Shown in pieces: positions 15,915 to 23,107 of a stretch of DNA of 64,000 bases. Within the stretch, counting starts at the first letter, position 1, and every line of letters begins with the position of its first letter. The translations under genes were made by a program, and so were the position numbers. The notes under the pieces were generated by a model. That model was not told the origin of the DNA. It saw only the letters and a program-made list of their open reading frames with translations, and did no database searches. The stretch comes from Catellatospora sp. KI3 (GTDB lineage Bacteria; Actinomycetota; Actinomycetes; Mycobacteriales; Micromonosporaceae): positions 1 through 64,000 of the forward strand of contig NZ_JASAMB010000014.1 of assembly GCF_029948125.1 (NCBI RefSeq), in the 5' to 3' direction.

Positions 15915-16898
15915 ATGAGCCACGACACCGCCGCCCTGGACCTGCGCCGCGACCTGCGCGACGGCGCCGCCGCCCGGCTGCACCGCGACCTGGCCGAACT
16001 GGCCTGCCGCTACCCGGTCGAACCGGTGACCGCGCTGGCCGGGCAGCTGCTGGAGACCCAGGAGCTCGGCTTCACCGCGCTGGAGACCGACCCCGACCCC
16101 GACCGCGACCGGCACCGCTACGCCCTGGTCGCGGTCGCGACCGGGCTGATGGCCCACGTCGGCCACGACCTCGGCCGCGGCCACCAGGCGATGGCCCTGG
16201 CCCGCACCATGTACGCCTGCGCCGACAACGCCGACCACGGCTGCCTGCGGTCCTGGGCCCGAGGCATGCAGAGCCTGATCGCGTACTGGGCCGGACGCCC
16301 GCAGGAGGCGGCCCGGTTCGCCGAGTCCGGCAGCGCCATGGCCGCCGAGGCCACCGGCACCGTCACCTGCTGGCTGGCCGGCTCGCAGGCACGCGCCCAC
16401 GCCGTGCTCGGCGCCGTCGAAGCGACCCGCCTGGCCCTGGTCCGCGCCGACGACCTGCGCGAACGCCACGCCAGCGACGACCTCGACGCGCTGGGCGGGC
16501 AGCTGACGTTCAGCCTGGCCCGGCAGCACAGCTACGCCGCGCAGGCGTACGCGATGCTGCCCGAGTGCGCCCAGCAGGCCGCCCACGAGGCCACCCGCGC
16601 GCTGGCCCTGTTCGGGTCCGGCCCGGCCGAGCACCGCTCCTACCGCGACGAGGCCGCGGCCCGGTGCGCCCTGGCGCTGTCGCGGGTGCACACCGGCGAA
16701 CCCGACGGCGCCCGCGACGCCCTCGTCCCGGTCCTGTCGCTGGACCTGCCCCGGCGGGTCACCGAGGTCATGGTCAGCGTCGACCGCGTCTACACCGCGC
16801 TGCGCGAGCGCCGCTACGCCGACGCGCCCGTCGCCCGGCAGCTGCGCGACGAGATCGAGTTCTTCGCCCAGCGCCCCGCCTCGGCCCTGACGAACTGA
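15915..16898 (+). CDS. TPR-like helical repeat protein
   Basis: The 327-residue all-helical protein resembles the C-terminal TPR-like half of actinobacterial XRE-family regulators (repeated segments such as HQAMALARTMYACADNA, RPQEAARFAESGSAMA and EATRALALFGSGP). The N-terminal helix-turn-helix those regulators carry is not visible; here the N terminus is DLRRDLRDGAAARLHRDL. It could be a regulator fragment that acts through protein binding. A GGAG site precedes ATG 15915, and hairpins at 16930-17002 follow the gene. Confidence 0.6.
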   Translation: MSHDTAALDLRRDLRDGAAARLHRDLAELACRYPVEPVTALAGQLLETQELGFTALETDPDPDRDRHRYALVAVATGLMAHVGHDLGRGHQAMALARTMYACADNADHGCLRSWARGMQSLIAYWAGRPQEAARFAESGSAMAAEATGTVTCWLAGSQARAHAVLGAVEATRLALVRADDLRERHASDDLDALGGQLTFSLARQHSYAAQAYAMLPECAQQAAHEATRALALFGSGPAEHRSYRDEAAARCALALSRVHTGEPDGARDALVPVLSLDLPRRVTEVMVSVDRVYTALRERRYADAPVARQLRDEIEFFAQRPASALTN

Positions 16899-16929
16899 CC
16901 CGGCCCCGCCCCGCCCAGCTCGCGGGCGC

Positions 16930-16966
16930 GTGTTCGTGCAGTTTCGGGGGAGACTGCGCGAAACAC
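16930..16966. terminator. Imperfect hairpin downstream of the TPR-like gene
   Basis: GTGTTCGTGCAG and CTGCGCGAAACAC pair with two mismatches around a G-rich loop containing GTTTCGGGGG. It is followed nine bases later by a second, perfect hairpin that shares the CAGTTTC core. Together they probably end the plus-strand transcript. Confidence 0.45.
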
Positions 16967-16975
16967 GGCCGTCTA

Positions 16976-17002
16976 GGCGGCAGTTTCCCCGAAACTGCCG
17001 CC
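16976..17002. terminator. Perfect 12-bp hairpin
   Basis: GGCGGCAGTTTC, a CCC loop and its exact complement form a 12-bp stem. It lies between the plus-strand TPR-like gene and small minus-strand genes and can work in both directions. Confidence 0.6.
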
Positions 17003-17015
17003 TGTCAGCCTGCCG

Positions 17016-17210
17016 CTACGCGCGGCTGGCGGACAGGCGCAGCACGGCCGCGTGGGCGTCGGCGACCACGTCGGCGTCGGGCCGGGGCCCGTGCGGGGCG
17101 CGGGCCGGTGCCGCCGAGCGGCAGGCCGGTCCACGCTCCGCGCGCGTACGGCCGGTGCCCCACCGGGACACCGACCACGCCACCGGCCCGTCACCTGCCC
17201 GCGCTGCCAT
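17016..17210 (-). CDS. Small open frame, hypothetical (64 aa)
   Basis: This frame has G or C at nearly every third codon position, as real genes here do. It ends just ahead of the hairpin at 16976-17002. A GACACT box lies six bases before the ATG, close to the leaderless pattern seen elsewhere. The protein is rich in Arg and Ala and ends in DADVVADAHAAVLRLSASRA; I recognise no family. It may be a short protein or the remnant of a longer gene. Confidence 0.35.
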   Translation of the reverse strand: MAARAGDGPVAWSVSRWGTGRTRAERGPACRSAAPARAPHGPRPDADVVADAHAAVLRLSASRA

Positions 17211-17280
17211 CCGTGCAGTGTCGCACCGTGCCGGGCCGGCCCAGCCGAACGGCGGCCCCGGCACGGTCCGGACGCGCCGT

Positions 17281-17469
17281 TCAGTCGGCGGCCTGCTCGG
17301 AGGTCCGCCGCTCGTCGTGCTCGTCGTCCGGGCCGTAGCGGGCCCGCTCCGTGCGGGCGTCGGACTCGGCCAGGATGGCCTCGGCCTGGGCCTGCGGATC
17401 GTCGCTGCCCACGGCGAGCTCCTCGGGCAGCAGTCTGTCGGCCCTGCTGCCGACCCGTTGCTCGTTCAT
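17281..17469 (-). CDS. Small acidic conserved protein
   Basis: The 62-residue hydrophilic protein contains RLLPEELAVGSDDPQAQAEAIL followed by ESDARTERA and ends RRTSEQAAD. This looks like a small, conserved, uncharacterised family common in actinomycetes, recognised from general familiarity. It has no membrane segment or signal. ATG 17469 is preferred over GTG 17475. No function is known. Confidence 0.6.
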   Translation of the reverse strand: MNEQRVGSRADRLLPEELAVGSDDPQAQAEAILAESDARTERARYGPDDEHDERRTSEQAAD

Positions 17470-17532
17470 GCCCACCGGCTACCGCGACCCGGCGCCCGCT
17501 AAACACGGTGCGGCCCGGTCGTGGCGGCGGGT

Positions 17533-18633
17533 TCAGTTCGGGGCGGTGGTCAGCCAGGTCGTGCCCAGGCCGGTGAGGGCGGTGCGCTGCGCGGCGGTCA
17601 GCGGGCTGCGGCCGGTGGCCGCCCGCAGCAGGCCGGGCCGGTCGGTGCCGAGCAGGGCGGCGGCGGCGCCGGTCTGCGGGCCGAACAGCAGCCCGGTGAC
17701 GACGTCGGCGGCCTGGCCGGTCAGCCACGGGGCGACGCCGAGCGCGTCGGACAGGTCCAGGCCGTGCACGGCCAGTTCCACGACGCGGGTCACCTGGAAG
17801 TCGGTCAGCCGCATCGGGTCGCCGTGGCGGGTGGCGACCAGGCGCGGCGCCGTCGCGGTGACGCGGGCGGTGACGGCGGCGCACTGCTGCTCGCACCAGT
17901 CGATCAGCTGCGGGCCGGTGCGGGCGGCGGCGAACTCGTGCGCCGAGTCGACGCGGGCGCTGTCGGCGGCGGGGGCGAACCGGGCGTCGGGGGCGTAGTA
18001 GCGGGCGGTGCTGATCGGCTCGGCCGACGGGGCCGGGGCGTCGAGCATGTCCAGGGTCCGCGACACCGCGACGGCGGTGTGGGCGAGTTCGTCGCGCACC
18101 GTCCACGGCGGGCAGCAGGTGGGCCGGTCCAGGTCGGCCTCCGGTACGGCGCGCAGCCCGGCGACCAGCGCCGCCGCCTCCGCGGCCAGGGCCGCGGTGA
18201 CGGTCGCCGCGTCGGGGACCAGCGACACCACCCGGAACCGGTCGGCCACGCACACGGTGTCGTCGTCGACGGTGAACCCGGGATCGCCGAGCCAGGCGCG
18301 CATCTGCTCGCCGTGCCAGAACCGCTCGTGCCCGGCCCGCCACTGCGCGACGGTCCGGTAGCCCTCGCCCTCGGCGATGGCGTGGTCGAGGTCCACTTCG
18401 GCCAGGCGTACCAGGCGTACGCCGGTGGTCTGCAGGATCGCCAGGGGCTGGCCCGCCGAGTCGATCATCACGGAGCGCTCGCCGGGTACGGGCAGCGGCT
18501 CGCCGTCGTGCTCGTAGCCGGCCAGCAGGCCGGTGGAGGAGGTCTTGTGGCCGGCGAGGACCGCGGCGACGAGCTGGTCGCGCAGCGGGCCGGGGAACGC
18601 GAACTCGGCGTCGGGCAGGTCGGCGTAGGTCAC
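17533..18633 (-). CDS. ASCH domain fused to maleylpyruvate isomerase-like domain
   Basis: The 366-residue protein joins two families usually found apart. Residues 1-140 form an ASCH domain (FPGPLRDQLVAAVLAGHKTSSTGL, then GYRTVAQWRAGHERFW), a PUA-like fold thought to bind RNA. Residues 150-366 form a DinB-fold maleylpyruvate isomerase/mycothiol-type domain (WTVRDELAHTAVAVSRTLD and VVELAVHGLDLSDALG with metal-ligand histidines). GTG 18633 has TAGGCT seven bases upstream, the leaderless spacing, which fixes the start. It is divergent from the PadR gene. Confidence 0.8.
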   Translation of the reverse strand: MTYADLPDAEFAFPGPLRDQLVAAVLAGHKTSSTGLLAGYEHDGEPLPVPGERSVMIDSAGQPLAILQTTGVRLVRLAEVDLDHAIAEGEGYRTVAQWRAGHERFWHGEQMRAWLGDPGFTVDDDTVCVADRFRVVSLVPDAATVTAALAAEAAALVAGLRAVPEADLDRPTCCPPWTVRDELAHTAVAVSRTLDMLDAPAPSAEPISTARYYAPDARFAPAADSARVDSAHEFAAARTGPQLIDWCEQQCAAVTARVTATAPRLVATRHGDPMRLTDFQVTRVVELAVHGLDLSDALGVAPWLTGQAADVVTGLLFGPQTGAAAALLGTDRPGLLRAATGRSPLTAAQRTALTGLGTTWLTTAPN

Positions 18634-18668
18634 GCCGGCGAGCCTAGACCGCGCTCGCCGGGTCCCCC

Positions 18669-18713
18669 TTGACGCCGCTACTACGCCCTGCGATGCTACG
18701 CACAACGTAGTAG
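18669..18713. promoter_or_regulatory. padR promoter with overlapping CTACG operator
   Basis: TTGACG (18669-18674), 17 bp and GATGCT (18692-18697) form a promoter for the PadR gene. Overlapping it, CTACTACG (18678-18685) and CGTAGTAG (18706-18713) are a perfect 8-bp inverted repeat, with a nested CTACG-N5-CGTAG (18696-18710). Such a site is expected for autorepression by a PadR dimer. Confidence 0.7.
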
Positions 18714-18728
18714 AAACGAGGTGGTGTC

Positions 18729-19043
18729 GTGGCCGGACTGTCCGACCTGGGCCGGTTCTCCGAACCGGCGATGCACGTGCTGATCAGCCTCGCCGACGGC
18801 CCCAAGCACGGGTACGCCATGCAGGACGACATCGGCGCGCTCACCGGCACCCGCCCCGGACCCGGCACCCTCTACGGCGCGGTGCGGCGCCTGGAGGAGC
18901 ACGGCTACATCCAGGCCCTGCCCGAGCAGGACCGGCGCAAGCCGTACCGGCTCACCGACGCCGGACGGGCCGCGCTGACCGCCGAACTCAGACGCATCGA
19001 ACACCTGGCCGGCACCGGCCTGCGCCGCCTGGCGGTGGCCTGA
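18729..19043 (+). CDS. PadR family transcriptional regulator
   Basis: The 104-residue winged-helix repressor has the PadR pattern HVLISLADGPKHGYAMQDDI, then GPGTLYGAVRRLEEHGYI and the wing DRRKPYRLTDAGR. The start is GTG 18729, with GAGGTGGTG just upstream. It overlaps the following membrane-protein gene by one base. This is a common actinobacterial arrangement in which the regulator controls its membrane partner. It is probably autoregulated through the operator just upstream. Confidence 0.93.
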   Translation: MAGLSDLGRFSEPAMHVLISLADGPKHGYAMQDDIGALTGTRPGPGTLYGAVRRLEEHGYIQALPEQDRRKPYRLTDAGRAALTAELRRIEHLAGTGLRRLAVA

Positions 19044-19912
19044 TGCGCCGCCTGGCCACGCTCGCGCTCGCCCTGTACCCGCGCCGCATCCGCGACCGCT
19101 ACGGCGACGAGATCGCCGGCCTGCTGCGCGACTCGCCCCGCCCGTGGCGGGACCTGGCCGACGTGGCCTGGTGCGCCCTCGGCGACCGGATCACCCACCG
19201 AGCGGAGACCTTCACCATGGCCCGTGCCCGCACCACCGCCCTGCGCACCGCCTGGCTGCTGGCGTCCCCGGCGGCGCTGACCGCCGTCCTCGCGGCGTTC
19301 ATGGCCGCGGCGGGACCGCTGCTGTTGCTGGCCGAGCGGTTCACCCGGGTCGACGAGCACGCCGCACACACCGCGTACGCGGTGATGGTCCTGCCCGCCG
19401 CGGCGCTGGCGGCGCTGCTGGGCGCCCGGACCGGCCGCCGCGGCGTGGCCCGGCCCTGGCTGGCGGTGCCCGCCGCGATGGCGGTGGGCCTGGTGGCGAT
19501 CGCGTCGGTGCCCGACGCAGGGCAGATCCTCGGCGAGCACACCGGCGCCAGCGCGGCCGCGATCGCGCTGTGGGCGGCGGGCACCGCCGTCCTGGCCCGG
19601 CTCGGCCTGGCCCTGCGCGGCCGGTGGCGCTGGCCGGTCCAGGTGCTCGGCGCGCTGGCCGTGCTCGAACTGGCCACCATGGCGTACGTGCTGATCAGCC
19701 TCGACGCGGTCCGCGCACCCCGGCAGTACGCACCGCTGTGGTATCCCACGGCGATGACGGCCCAGGACAGCGGCGTCGTCGACGGTGCGTACCTGCAGCT
19801 CGCCGACGTCATCAAGATCCTGCCCGCGATGCTGACCGTGTGCACCGTGTTCGTGCTCGCCGTGAGCGCGGCCGCGGCGAAGACGCCCCGGACCGCGCCG
19901 CAACCGGCTTGA
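19043..19912 (+). CDS. Multi-pass membrane protein, PadR partner
   Basis: The 289-residue protein begins with the cytoplasmic segment LYPRRIRDRYGDEIAGLL, a feature of PadR-linked membrane proteins. It then has about six hydrophobic helices (roughly residues 70-95, 108-125, 140-157, 168-185, 198-217 and 255-278). Function is unknown; partners of this type are thought to affect envelope or drug sensitivity. It is translationally coupled to padR by a one-base overlap. Confidence 0.7.
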   Translation: MRRLATLALALYPRRIRDRYGDEIAGLLRDSPRPWRDLADVAWCALGDRITHRAETFTMARARTTALRTAWLLASPAALTAVLAAFMAAAGPLLLLAERFTRVDEHAAHTAYAVMVLPAAALAALLGARTGRRGVARPWLAVPAAMAVGLVAIASVPDAGQILGEHTGASAAAIALWAAGTAVLARLGLALRGRWRWPVQVLGALAVLELATMAYVLISLDAVRAPRQYAPLWYPTAMTAQDSGVVDGAYLQLADVIKILPAMLTVCTVFVLAVSAAAAKTPRTAPQPA

Positions 19913-19939
19913 CTCTGACGTAACGGCAGCCCTCAGCCT
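19909..19939 (+). promoter_or_regulatory. MerR/TipA-type promoter with long spacer
   Basis: TTGACT (19909-19914) and CAGCCT (19934-19939) are separated by 19 bp, the over-long spacing used by MerR-family activators. The spacer begins with the imperfect inverted repeat CTGACGT-A-ACGGCAG (19915-19929). The site lies just ahead of the TipA-like gene, suggesting autoactivation. Confidence 0.5.
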
Positions 19940-19961
19940 TGACCACGGAAAGGAGAGAACC

Positions 19962-20720
19962 GTGGCCTACACCGTGGGAAAGGTCGCCGACCTCGCCGCA
20001 GTGACCGTGCGCACGCTGCACCACTACGACGAGATCGGCCTGCTGTCGCCCAGCGAGCGCTCGCACAGCGGCTACCGCCGCTACGACGACGCCGACCTGG
20101 AGCGGCTGCAGCAGATCAGGTACTACCGGGAGCTGGGGTTCTCACTGGAAGAGATCGCGGCCATCCTCGCCGATCCGGGCGCCGACGCCACGGCGCACCT
20201 GCGCCGCCAGCACGAGCTGCTGACGGCGCGGATCAGACGGATGCAGGAGATGGTCACCGCGATCGAGTTCGCGATGGAGGCAAGCAAAGTGGGTATCCAG
20301 CTCACGCCCGAGGAACGCTTCGAGGTGTTCGGGGACTTCGACCCCGACGACCACGCCGAGGAGGCCGAGCGGCGGTGGGGCGGCACCGACGCCTACAAGG
20401 AGTCGGCCCGCCGTACCGCGCAGTACAGCAAGGAGGACTGGCTGCGGCACAAGGCCGCCAACGAGGACTGGGGCGGCCGCTTCACCGCCCTGATGGACTC
20501 CGGCGCCGCCGCCGACAGCGCCGCGGCCATGGCACTGGCCGAGGAGCACCGGCAGCTCATCAGCCAGTGGTTCTACGAGTGCTCGTACGAGATCCACACC
20601 GGCCTGGCCGACATGTACCTGGCCGACGAGCGCTTCACCGCCACCTACGAGGCGATCAAGCCGGGGATGACGCGGTTCCTGCACGACGCCATCCACGCCA
20701 ACGCCGTCGACCGCGCGTAG
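19962..20720 (+). CDS. TipA-like MerR family regulator
   Basis: The 252-residue protein has a MerR DNA-binding domain (YTVGKVADLAAVTVRTLHHYDEIGLLSPSER...GYRRY), a dimerisation coil (about 75-110) and a C-terminal TipAS antibiotic-sensing domain (about 120-250, including FFYECSYEIHTGLADMYLADERF-like positions, here QWFYECSYEIHTGLADMY). TipA proteins bind thiopeptides and activate their own promoter. The start is GTG 19962 with AAGGAGAG eight bases upstream. The gene ends before a strong terminator. Confidence 0.92.
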   Translation: MAYTVGKVADLAAVTVRTLHHYDEIGLLSPSERSHSGYRRYDDADLERLQQIRYYRELGFSLEEIAAILADPGADATAHLRRQHELLTARIRRMQEMVTAIEFAMEASKVGIQLTPEERFEVFGDFDPDDHAEEAERRWGGTDAYKESARRTAQYSKEDWLRHKAANEDWGGRFTALMDSGAAADSAAAMALAEEHRQLISQWFYECSYEIHTGLADMYLADERFTATYEAIKPGMTRFLHDAIHANAVDRA

Positions 20721-20726
20721 GCGTGA

Positions 20727-20769
20727 GACCGCTGCCGGTCCCGCTGTGTGCCCGGGACCGGCAGCGGTC
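20727..20769. terminator. 16-bp perfect hairpin terminator
   Basis: GACCGCTGCCGGTCCC and its exact complement enclose an 11-base loop. The right arm runs into the stop codon of the convergent DUF1918 gene, so it can serve both strands. Confidence 0.8.
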
Positions 20770-20956
20770 AGTTGTCGGACTTGAGGTGCGTGTCCGGGCC
20801 CGGGTAGAGCAGGCCCTCGTGCTGGTCGTCCTCCCAGCGCACCGTGTACGGCGGGCTGCCGTCCTCGTGCGGCACCGCGATGATCACACCGATGCGGCGG
20901 TGGTCGCCGACGTGCGCGCCCTCGACGATGATCGTATCCCCGACCTTGGCCTTCAT
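20768..20956 (-). CDS. DUF1918 domain protein
   Basis: The 62-residue protein is a DUF1918 member: MKAKVGDTIIVEGAHVGD, then GVIIAV and YTVRWEDDQHEGLLYPG match its SH3-like barrel pattern. The molecular role of the family is not known. ATG 20956 has a very strong GAGGAGGTGA seven bases upstream. It is a single gene, convergent with the TipA-like regulator. Confidence 0.88.
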   Translation of the reverse strand: MKAKVGDTIIVEGAHVGDHRRIGVIIAVPHEDGSPPYTVRWEDDQHEGLLYPGPDTHLKSDN

Positions 20957-21005
20957 GGGGCTCACCTCCTCGTCCATTGTCCGGTCGCGCAGGCCGGTGC
21001 GCAGG

Positions 21006-21563
21006 TCAACGCGGTCGCCGCCAGCCCGCTGGCAGCTCGTACTCCCAGCCGGGCTGCCACGCGAACGGCACCGACACCAGCCGGTGCAGGTCGGCGCCCT
21101 CCAGCAGCACCGCCAGGGCGTGCCGGTTGGCCGAGTGGGCCACCAGCACCAGCCGCCGGCCGTCGTGCCGGTCGGCGAGCTCCTCCAGCAGGTCGGCGGT
21201 CCGGTCGACGACCTGCCGGTAGGACTCCCCGCCGGGGAACGGCGTGTCCACCCGCTGCGCCCGCTGCCGGTCGAGCCTGGCCACCGGCGCACCGTTGAGC
21301 TGCCCGTAGTCGCACTCGCGCAGCCGGGCGTCCAGGCGGATCTCCACACCGGTGCCGCCGAACGCGAGCTGCGCGGTCTGCACCGCCCGGTGCAGGTCCG
21401 AGCTGTAGACCAGGTCCACGCCGTCGTCGCGGCGGCGCCGGGCCAGGTCGGCGGCGTCGCGCAGACCCCGTTCGGACAGCTCGCCGGGCAGCCAGCCGGT
21501 GGCGATCCCGGCCTCGTTGTCGGTGGTGGTGGAGTGGGTCTCGTACACCAGGCGCACGCTCAT
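21006..21563 (-). CDS. Histidine phosphatase-like protein with altered signature
   Basis: The 185-residue protein has a phosphoglycerate-mutase fold, but the usual RHGET is replaced by YETHSTTTDNEAG. The catalytic histidine is kept while the flanking Arg-Gly is lost. The later motifs YSSDLHRAVQTA, RECDYGQLNG, PGGESY and the second histidine in VAHSANRHAL are intact. The altered phosphate pocket suggests an unusual substrate. It lies upstream of DUF1918 in the same direction with 49 bp between, possibly the same transcript. Confidence 0.75.
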   Translation of the reverse strand: MSVRLVYETHSTTTDNEAGIATGWLPGELSERGLRDAADLARRRRDDGVDLVYSSDLHRAVQTAQLAFGGTGVEIRLDARLRECDYGQLNGAPVARLDRQRAQRVDTPFPGGESYRQVVDRTADLLEELADRHDGRRLVLVAHSANRHALAVLLEGADLHRLVSVPFAWQPGWEYELPAGWRRPR

Positions 21564-21603
21564 ACGCTGTGCACGCCGACGGCGGTGCGACCGGTTGTCC
21601 CGG

Positions 21604-22071
21604 TCAGTGCAGTTCGCGGAACCAGTGCAGCGGCGTGGCGGCGGTGAAACCGAGACGGGCCAGCACGGCCGCGCTGGGCGGGTTGTCGAACTCCAGTTCG
21701 GCCACCACCCGGCGGGCACCGGCCGCGGCGGCAGCCTCGACCAGCGCCCGCGCGGCCTCGGTCGCGTAGCCGAGGCCGCGAGCCGACTCGGCCAGCCCGT
21801 AGCCGATCTCGACGATGCCGTGCCCGTCCGGGGCGCCGTGGAAGCCGGCCCCGCCGACGAACACTCCGCTGTCGCGGACCTGGACCGCGTACGGCACCCA
21901 CAGCCCGCCCGGCGCCCCGGCCCGCAGGTACATGCGGGCGGTGTCCCGGTCCCCGGTGAACGGGTAGTCCGGCGCCCAGCGCGGGTCGCGCGGCGCGCCG
22001 TCGGCGATCATCGACGCCAGGATCGGCGTGTACGGGTGCAGCACCAGCCGCGCGGTCTCGATCACAAGCAC
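21604..22071 (-). CDS. GNAT family N-acetyltransferase
   Basis: The 155-residue protein has the GNAT layout of the RimJ/RimL type. The N-terminal strand is IETARLVLHPYT and the acetyl-CoA loop is EIGYGLAESARGLGYATEAARAL. The later segment NPPSAAVLARLGF is also typical. The acceptor is unknown. The start is taken as GTG 22071 (GTG 22065 is possible); a TAGGCT box lies close upstream. It is followed 40 bp later by the altered histidine phosphatase. Confidence 0.85.
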   Translation of the reverse strand: MLVIETARLVLHPYTPILASMIADGAPRDPRWAPDYPFTGDRDTARMYLRAGAPGGLWVPYAVQVRDSGVFVGGAGFHGAPDGHGIVEIGYGLAESARGLGYATEAARALVEAAAAAGARRVVAELEFDNPPSAAVLARLGFTAATPLHWFRELH

Positions 22072-22125
22072 CGCAGCCTACCCGCGGGACGGCACCCCGG
22101 CGGGCCGTCGGGGAGGATGGCAGCC

Positions 22126-22650
22126 ATGACGTGGACCGCCCCGCAGATCACCCGCGCCGACGAGCCGTACGTGGGCTCCGAACGCACCATCCTCGAGGGC
22201 TACCTCGACTGGCACCGCACCACGCTGCTGCGCAAGTGCGCCGGGCTGACCGGCGAGCAGCTGTGCCTGGCCTCGACGCCGCCGTCGAACCTGACCCTGC
22301 TGGGCCTGGTCCGGCACATGACCGACGTGGAGCGGGGCTGGTTCCGGCGCCGGGTCGCCGGCCAGCAGGTCGAGTCGCAGTACTCCCACGCCGACGGCCG
22401 GGGCGGCGCCTCGTTCGACCTGATCGACCCGGCCGGCGCCGAGGCCGACTACGACCTGCTGGTCAAGGAGTGGCAGCTGTGCCGCGACGCGGTGGCCGAC
22501 CTGGACCTGACCGCCGAGTTCGTCCACGACCGCACCGGCGCGCGGATGTCGCTGCGCTGGGTGTACGTCCACCTGATCGAGGAGTACGCCCGCCACAACG
22601 GCCACGCCGACCTGCTGCGCGAGCGCATCGACGGCGACACCGGCTTCTGA
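22126..22650 (+). CDS. DinB superfamily (DUF664) protein
   Basis: The 174-residue four-helix protein is a DinB/DUF664 member. The likely metal-ligand histidine lies in LLGLVRHMTDVERGWFRRRV and another in YVHLIEEYARHNGHADLLRE. Actinobacterial members are candidate mycothiol S-transferases; the substrate is unknown. ATG 22126 is nine bases after GGGAGG, while ATG 22117 would touch it. Confidence 0.85.
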   Translation: MTWTAPQITRADEPYVGSERTILEGYLDWHRTTLLRKCAGLTGEQLCLASTPPSNLTLLGLVRHMTDVERGWFRRRVAGQQVESQYSHADGRGGASFDLIDPAGAEADYDLLVKEWQLCRDAVADLDLTAEFVHDRTGARMSLRWVYVHLIEEYARHNGHADLLRERIDGDTGF

Positions 22651-22753
22651 CCCGGGCGGCCGGGTGCCCCCACACCTGCGGTGAGCTGCGCGACCGTACC
22701 CGTGGGGGCATACGTCGTGTCCTGTGCGCGGCAGACCCGCTACGCTTCGCAGT

Positions 22754-23107
22754 GTGGACCGCCGCGACCGACGCGCCGCGGCCGCGCCCCCGCAGGCGCG
22801 GCCGGGCCGCCGCGCTGCCGTCGCGGCCGACCTGGCCGAGCTGCGCGGCCCGACCGGTGGCGTGGTCCACCTGCCGCACCGGCTGTTCTGGCAGCCCGAC
22901 CGGGGCGTCGACCTCGCCGACACGCACCTGCTGACCTGGTTCTACGAGACCGTGCTGCGCGAGGCCCGCACCAGCGCCGAGCTGCGCATGTGGCTGCACG
23001 GCCCGACCCTGGTCCGGCTGTGGCCCGACCTGTTCCTGCCCCGCGGCGTCCGCCGCGCCTGGGAGGAGCGCCACCCGCAGCTGCGCACCCAGGTCCCGTC
23101 CCCGTGA
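22754..23107 (+). CDS. Conserved small protein preceding an AbiEii-like gene
   Basis: The 117-residue protein has a basic start (VDRRDRRAAAAPPQARPGRR) and a compact conserved part HLPHRLFWQPDRGVDLAD followed by TWFYETVLREA and LWPDLFLPRGVRRAWEERHP. It looks like a recurrent actinobacterial family of unknown function. Its stop overlaps the start of the nucleotidyltransferase gene in GTGA, so the two are coupled. TACGCT seven bases before GTG 22754 suggests a leaderless start. By position it could be the antitoxin-like partner of the next gene. Confidence 0.7.
   Translation: MDRRDRRAAAAPPQARPGRRAAVAADLAELRGPTGGVVHLPHRLFWQPDRGVDLADTHLLTWFYETVLREARTSAELRMWLHGPTLVRLWPDLFLPRGVRRAWEERHPQLRTQVPSP

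Noticed and set aside
13052..15928. Very long (958-codon) open frame opposite rbpA and the POT transporter
   Set aside because: It lies antisense to four well-supported genes; long antisense frames are a by-product of high GC.
16930..17502. 190-codon plus-strand frame across the hairpins
   Set aside because: It begins inside a hairpin, is rich in Arg/Pro/Ser shadow composition and overlaps better-supported minus-strand small genes.
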